A stretch of 64,000 bases of DNA from Ustilago trichophora. Taxonomy: Eukaryota > Basidiomycota > Ustilaginomycetes > Ustilaginales > Ustilaginaceae. The notes below the pieces were generated by a model. That model was not told the DNA's origin and searched no databases. It was given only the letters and a program-made list of their open reading frames with translations. Below, in pieces: positions 61,301-64,000 of the stretch; position 1 is the first letter of the stretch; the number at the start of each line of letters is the position of its first letter. The translations under genes and the position numbers were made by a program. The stretch spans positions 248,001 to 312,000 of the forward strand of contig OOIN01000004.1 in NCBI GenBank assembly GCA_900323505.1. The letters run 5' to 3'.

Positions 61301-62442
61301 TTGTCAATGACGAGATCGAGGATGGAGGCGGTGTGAAGACGAAAGCCTTTGACCAGGTTGCCGTCGATGTCGAGGATGTAGATCATGCCTGCGTGGGTGC
61401 CGAGCGCCATGAAGCGAGAAGAGAGGGCGAAGGCTGATGCGGTGTCGCGTTTCAGGACATCGCTGACGCCTCCTTTTACGCGCGAGTACTTGAGCGATGG
61501 TTCGACATCGTCTTCTCCATCCTCGTCCGAGCCTTCTTCCTCTTCGCCGCTTTCGGATTCGGATTGAAGCTCTTCGTCATCTTTCTCCCCCTCGTCAGAT
61601 ACTAGTGCAAGATCCTCCTCCTCTGTTTCCTTTGCGTGATCCTGCGGCAAGTTGGACTCAGACATCGCATCGGATGGCCGTCGCGCTCTTGCTTTTGCAT
61701 AGCCGTCATCCTTGCCCGGCGCCAATTGCACTTCAGCCTGCTCACTTATCGATCTCGCATCGTCACTAGCTACAAGTTCCTGATCGCCTTCCGGCATCTC
61801 ACCTTCCAACAGCACCGTCATCCTCTTCTTGCTGGCAGCCTCGTACTGAGAGTCCCGACTAGACTCGCCTCGAGGCAAAGAAGGCCTCTTTCGTCTTGGC
61901 CCAGGCGAAGTAGGTAGCGAGTCTAGCGAGCTTAGGCTGGCTCTGCCTGCTGAAGAACTGCTCTCGGTCCTTCTTAGTGAGTCCGGTCTTCGCTTGTGTG
62001 TGCGTTTCCTGGGTGAAGTCGGCCTTGAAGACGCGGCGGCGGCCAAGATCTCTGCGGCCAGAGACAGACCTTCCCCTTCAGCTCCTGATGGCTTATCCGC
62101 AGTATCTCGGTCTTGCTTTTCCTCGTCTGCCTCTTCCGGCGCGTAGTCCATCTCGAGCTGGCCTGCCTCTTCATCGTCATCGTCGGGAAGCATTACTGGT
62201 TGGACATCCGTGTCTGCTGCAGCGGCGTTTTTCGCTCCTGGGTCATCCTCGCCTTTCTCATCCCCTGCACCAGTTCCAGTGGCATCGCTTGTGGACTTGG
62301 TATGCCGCGATGAGTCGGTGTGCAGTGCTGGTCTCTCGCGACGCCCAAATCCACGCGTAGCGAAGGTCGGGAAGTGGAGATCTGCTGCCTGCCTCTGTCG
62401 GATCTCGTCGGCCAGCTTGACTGTCTCTTCTGGTGATGACAT
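58375..62442 (-). CDS. VPS41: HOPS tether subunit VPS41
   Basis: Intronless, 1355 aa. A 315-residue low-complexity acidic/basic N-terminus precedes the VPS41 propeller, which starts at SLKYSRVKGGVSDVLKRDTASAFALSSRFMALGTHAG; SKDVRGDLHRCTLYWQDDRTLLIAWADHIKVAKI is diagnostic of the family. The clathrin heavy-chain-repeat alpha solenoid follows (LNWLVEEDRYSEAARVASKIL through IDFAKEQNDDDLWGDLLGYSE). A C-terminal RING-like finger has CSSC (1164, 1167), CGHVHHLTC (1207-1215) and CPTC (1333, 1336). VPS41 is a HOPS subunit that binds the Rab7 homologue Ypt7 for vacuole/late-endosome fusion and AP-3 vesicle docking. The RING is interrupted by 118 residues with poly-Gly; see findings. Length exceeds yeast (992) because of the N-terminus and this insert. 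Confidence 0.9.
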   Translation of the reverse strand: MSSPEETVKLADEIRQRQAADLHFPTFATRGFGRRERPALHTDSSRHTKSTSDATGTGAGDEKGEDDPGAKNAAAADTDVQPVMLPDDDDEEAGQLEMDYAPEEADEEKQDRDTADKPSGAEGEGLSLAAEILAAAASSRPTSPRKRTHKRRPDSLRRTESSSSAGRASLSSLDSLPTSPGPRRKRPSLPRGESSRDSQYEAASKKRMTVLLEGEMPEGDQELVASDDARSISEQAEVQLAPGKDDGYAKARARRPSDAMSESNLPQDHAKETEEEDLALVSDEGEKDDEELQSESESGEEEEGSDEDGEDDVEPSLKYSRVKGGVSDVLKRDTASAFALSSRFMALGTHAGMIYILDIDGNLVKGFRLHTASILDLVIDNTSDFVAAASMDGLVSISALATAEQYVFDFKRPMRCISLEPNFGRKSSRAFVCGGMAGSLTHREKSWFGHKESVLHSGEGPIWTTRWKGNMIAWASDKGVRVYDNDAKQRISFISAPSKDVRGDLHRCTLYWQDDRTLLIAWADHIKVAKIKEKQSGGPTASSGASIASNSTTHATSALSKVGVPGAGAAHPQFFIEITAIFQLDCMISGIAPYGLDYLVLAYVTEDPEESDDDDDDEQEDGSVHRAFQRREALRPELRIISRAGEELSSDVLSLNDYSRFQCNDYLLVPSIEAHAYSAALLAGRKVRAESTEASQFYVVSPRDIVVSKPRDEKDHVEWLLERQRFQEALVKIEAMGRTAALANGFDAEEIGKKYLNWLVEEDRYSEAARVASKILGRNVSAWEDWIFLFVEKGKLGLAIPFIPTSDPTLSEMIYDMILAHFLQHDLDKLLETIQEWPPEIYSTPAVVLAIEDRLKSGEGKKGEEKRLLMECLAEIYIRNRQPGKALQYYLRLRRSNVFDLIRENNLFTAVQDQALLLIEFEEDLKTRRTKETSKHGAAIELLVDHTYSIPIGRVISQLESHPRYLYMYLDALFDQDTQQVTPFCDLQVKLYAEYEPTRLMPYLRAMSSFYSFEKAYAICEEHDYVPEMVFLLGRVGDNKRALSLIIERLGDVERAIDFAKEQNDDDLWGDLLGYSESRPAFIRGLLENVGAEIDPIRLIRRIKNGLEIPGLKAALIKILSDFTLQISLLEGCEAILSHDTKVLSDELQRSQLYASYVDDESVCSSCDLALFAAKSTGAGRAGGGGGGGGEDTYSKARQSKVVVYLCGHVHHLTCLLPPANVPMVKPTAGLVSGEVKCTTTQAFAGTPSIRQRWSRIEHRHSSTPSDDSNGQKTNGGGGGGGGGRVSRTTAAPLVEMSTYGPLQRAQEGVAQFQSRLKYEARLRSTLVGKRGCPTCRKDGLSMQAGGGGGGGVSA

Positions 62443-62840
62443 AGTTGCAGAAACACTCGAGCTCTACCAGCTGGTCCTTAGCAATTGCTAGATGACTTTC
62501 TGTTGCGAGCGTCTTGTCTTTGTCAGAAGCTCGTCATGGGTCCGGCGTCGTAGTTGAGTTTCGAGGGAGTACGCTGCGAAGGCGCAAAGAGCTGCCTTTG
62601 TTGATCCTAGCTTCGATGGATGTCAGAACACCGCTGCTTGAATATCAACCAAATATTTGGCTACCTCGTATGATGGTAGGCTGGTAATATAGATATGATG
62701 AGAGGTGGGTCATGAGCATGTAACCCTGAAAAGGGAGTGCGTGCCAAGAGTGGAGGAGTAGAGGCGATCCGTGCATATTAGCATTTAGTTGACCAAATAT
62801 ATATATATATATGCAACAATCTTGTCGGTTCTATATCGAG
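62443..62840. other. Upstream region VPS41/tRNA-Leu
   Basis: 398 bases. An AT dinucleotide run lies at 62798-62811, about 30 bases upstream of the tRNA; a TATA-like tRNA upstream element is possible. No gene is supported. Confidence 0.45.
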
Positions 62841-62944
62841 GGCAAGATGGCCGAGTGGTCTAAGGCGTAGCATTAAGGAAGATATCCTGAGTAATCAGGA
62901 AGACCTGCTATCTTCGGGCGTGGGTTCGAATCCCACTCTTGTCA
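62841..62944 (+). tRNA. tRNA-Leu(AAG) with intron
   Basis: Acceptor GGCAAGA (62841-62847) pairs with TCTTGTC (62937-62943), including one G-U. D arm TGGCCGAGTGGTCTAAGGC is the classic Leu/Ser type II sequence. Anticodon stem TAGCA (62868-62872) pairs with TGCTA (62906-62910), and the anticodon AAG is at 62875-62877. A 26-base intron (about 62879-62904) contains a CCTGA/TCAGG hairpin. The variable arm is long (about nine bases), and the T arm is GTGGG-TTCGAAT-CCCAC. A T-rich Pol III terminator follows at 62950-62956. The genome happens to read CCA after the discriminator A (62944). Confidence 0.93.
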
Positions 62945-63703
62945 CCATCTTTTTTCCATTGTTTTTTTCTTGGACCTCATCGCCGAACTTTTTGGGCTGC
63001 CCAGTAAAGCGACCGTCCATTGGAATGGCAGGATCACTTAAGGACAGACGTTGTATGGAAGAACCTGATGATAATGACTAGCCTGGCGGACGGGCTTGGT
63101 GCAGTCTTTTCTGTTGGTGACAAAGAAGCTCTGCTGTATACTGATTGATACGAGATAAATTTGTCTTACTGCGCTGTGATCCTGGACATTCCGTCTCTGA
63201 CATACTTGCTCTCATCCATTCGAGCTATCGGTGTGAGGCTCAGCAACGCATCACTTGCACTAGATCAAACAAGGTTTGTCTTGAGGTGTAAGGTACAACG
63301 GCCATGGAGCCGCAATACGAGCCGGTGACTAGCTCTGCAGGGCCCAATGGTACTCAGAATAACTTATCTAGTGACAGCAGGCCGATGCGGCTCAGCGTGA
63401 TCCTGTCCAACGAATGCAACGACGTCACTCAAAGTGATTGCACAATTCAGCAGGCCGCTCGTAGAATCGATGCTACGCTTCATGCACCATCCTGCTCTCC
63501 TAGGTCACCTCTTCTTCTACACTGTACAGCAGCCAGATGCCATGTTCATTCTTCCCACCAACGTCAACTTCAACTGCTCGATAACCACTGTCAATCTGAC
63601 TCAATCTATGCCATGATAATGATGCTCGTGTGCGGTTCTGATAGGGGTTTATTGCAAGCTCGATGACAATGCAGCCGAAAAGAATGTAAGTTGTGCAGGG
63701 CAT
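62945..63703. other. Region between tRNA-Leu and NDUFA13
   Basis: Contains the possible short gene at 63304-63666 listed below and one ACTGTACAG half-palindrome at 63519-63527. Otherwise nothing is recognised. Confidence 0.4.
63304..63666 (+). CDS. Possible small unknown protein (120 aa)
   Basis: An ATG-started frame (MEPQYEPVTSSAGPNGTQNN) ending before the NDUFA13 3' end on the other strand. It is Ser/Cys-rich without a recognised domain, transmembrane helix or signal peptide. The sequence looks more like non-coding DNA than a conserved protein after about residue 60, and it could instead be one exon of a spliced gene. Low support. Confidence 0.25.
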   Translation: MEPQYEPVTSSAGPNGTQNNLSSDSRPMRLSVILSNECNDVTQSDCTIQQAARRIDATLHAPSCSPRSPLLLHCTAARCHVHSSHQRQLQLLDNHCQSDSIYAMIMMLVCGSDRGLLQAR

Positions 63704-63905
63704 CTAGAGCACAACCACCGACTTTTCGACATATCGCTTTGTGTTGTATACCGACTTTCCGGCCTCCCAGCCGGGGACGTCCTTCATGATCTCCTTCTCT
63801 CGTGCAGTCTGTGCCTCGTTACGTCGGTAAACGTCTCGGTCGGACTCGGCCATGAGCAAAGGAATGAGGTGGATTCGCGACCATGCACGCTCCCTCTTGA
63901 GCTCT
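63704..63905 (-). CDS. Complex I subunit NDUFA13/GRIM-19, 3' exon (partial)
   Basis: The C-terminal exon reads RELKRERAWSRIHLIPLLMAE, SDRDVYRR, then EKEIMKDVPGWEAGKSVYNT and KRYVEKSVVVL before TAG (63706-63704). IPLLxAExDR and IMKDVPxWxxGxSV are hallmarks of NDUFA13 (B16.6/GRIM-19), a single-pass supernumerary subunit of mitochondrial NADH:ubiquinone oxidoreductase. An AG acceptor (CAG at 63908-63906, minus strand) preceded by TTGAC-like branch text suggests the exon begins at 63905. No usable donor is found between there and the window edge, so the rest lies upstream (beyond 64000). If unspliced, the frame would start at 63943. Confidence 0.75.
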
Positions 63906-64000
63906 CTGTTGTTGTACGAATAGTCAATGCAAAAGATTAGCATTTGTGCTCTCTAGCTGCGGCGCCAGGTGATGCCGGGATCCTGGCCCTTATTGTCGCT

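Noticed and set aside
62944..62947. Genomically encoded CCA after tRNA-Leu
   Set aside because: Three bases after the discriminator read CCA, but a 1-in-64 chance match is the simpler view; eukaryotes add CCA after transcription.

Overview
The window is nuclear DNA of a fungus, most likely a basidiomycete smut (Ustilaginomycotina); that placement is an inference. The evidence is gene-dense DNA with mostly intronless long reading frames, a few introns with GTAAGT/GTGAGT donors, serine-, glycine- and glutamine-rich linkers, a 5S rRNA gene lying alone between protein genes, and intron-bearing tRNA-Tyr and tRNA-Leu genes. No transposon, virus, CRISPR array or toxin gene was recognised.

Layout, left to right. 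1-7.4 kb: 3' part of the COMPASS subunit BRE2/ASH2 (+), a small unknown gene (-), tRNA-Tyr(GTA) (+) and the rRNA-processing helicase DBP8 (-). 7.8-21.3 kb: SVP26/TEX261 (+), glutaryl-CoA dehydrogenase (+), an unknown secretory/membrane protein (-), ESCRT-I VPS37 (-), a CoA-type Nudix hydrolase (+), the Pol II assembly/import factor RTP1/TANGO6 (-) and a small protein with a PNRC/EDC1-like decapping motif (+). 21.6-26.5 kb: both subunits of mitochondrial NAD-isocitrate dehydrogenase, IDH1 (-) and IDH2 (+), head to head. 27-30.2 kb: a 5S rRNA gene, then a single 752-codon frame in which a complete DPH4-type module (J domain plus CSL zinc finger) sits inside a type-B carboxylesterase. 31-46.3 kb: a TRA2-like SR protein (-), ribosomal protein eL18 (+, three exons), ISY1 (-), VID27 (-), eIF3d (+), the CDC7 kinase (-) and SAP18 (+, three exons). 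47-64 kb: eS12 (-) and uS17 (+) head to head, clathrin light chain (+, two exons), PP4 catalytic subunit (-), D-2-hydroxyglutarate dehydrogenase (+), MIX23 (+), the HOPS subunit VPS41 (-), tRNA-Leu(AAG) (+) and the 3' exon of complex I subunit NDUFA13/GRIM-19 (-).

Most genes are housekeeping genes without a shared pathway, but some themes recur. Mitochondrial metabolism: GCDH, IDH1, IDH2, D2HGDH, MIX23 and NDUFA13. Vesicle traffic: SVP26, VPS37, clathrin light chain and VPS41. RNA and translation: DBP8, TRA2, ISY1, eIF3d and three ribosomal proteins.

The most unusual signal is the carboxylesterase-DPH4 insertion fusion at 27914-30172. The esterase Ser, acidic and His motifs and the DPH4 HPD and four-cysteine motifs all look intact, with no stop codon at either junction. 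Other points to check are the IDH1/IDH2 head-to-head pair, a dispersed ACAGT/ACTGT palindrome found only between genes, and a VPS41 RING finger split by a 118-residue insert.
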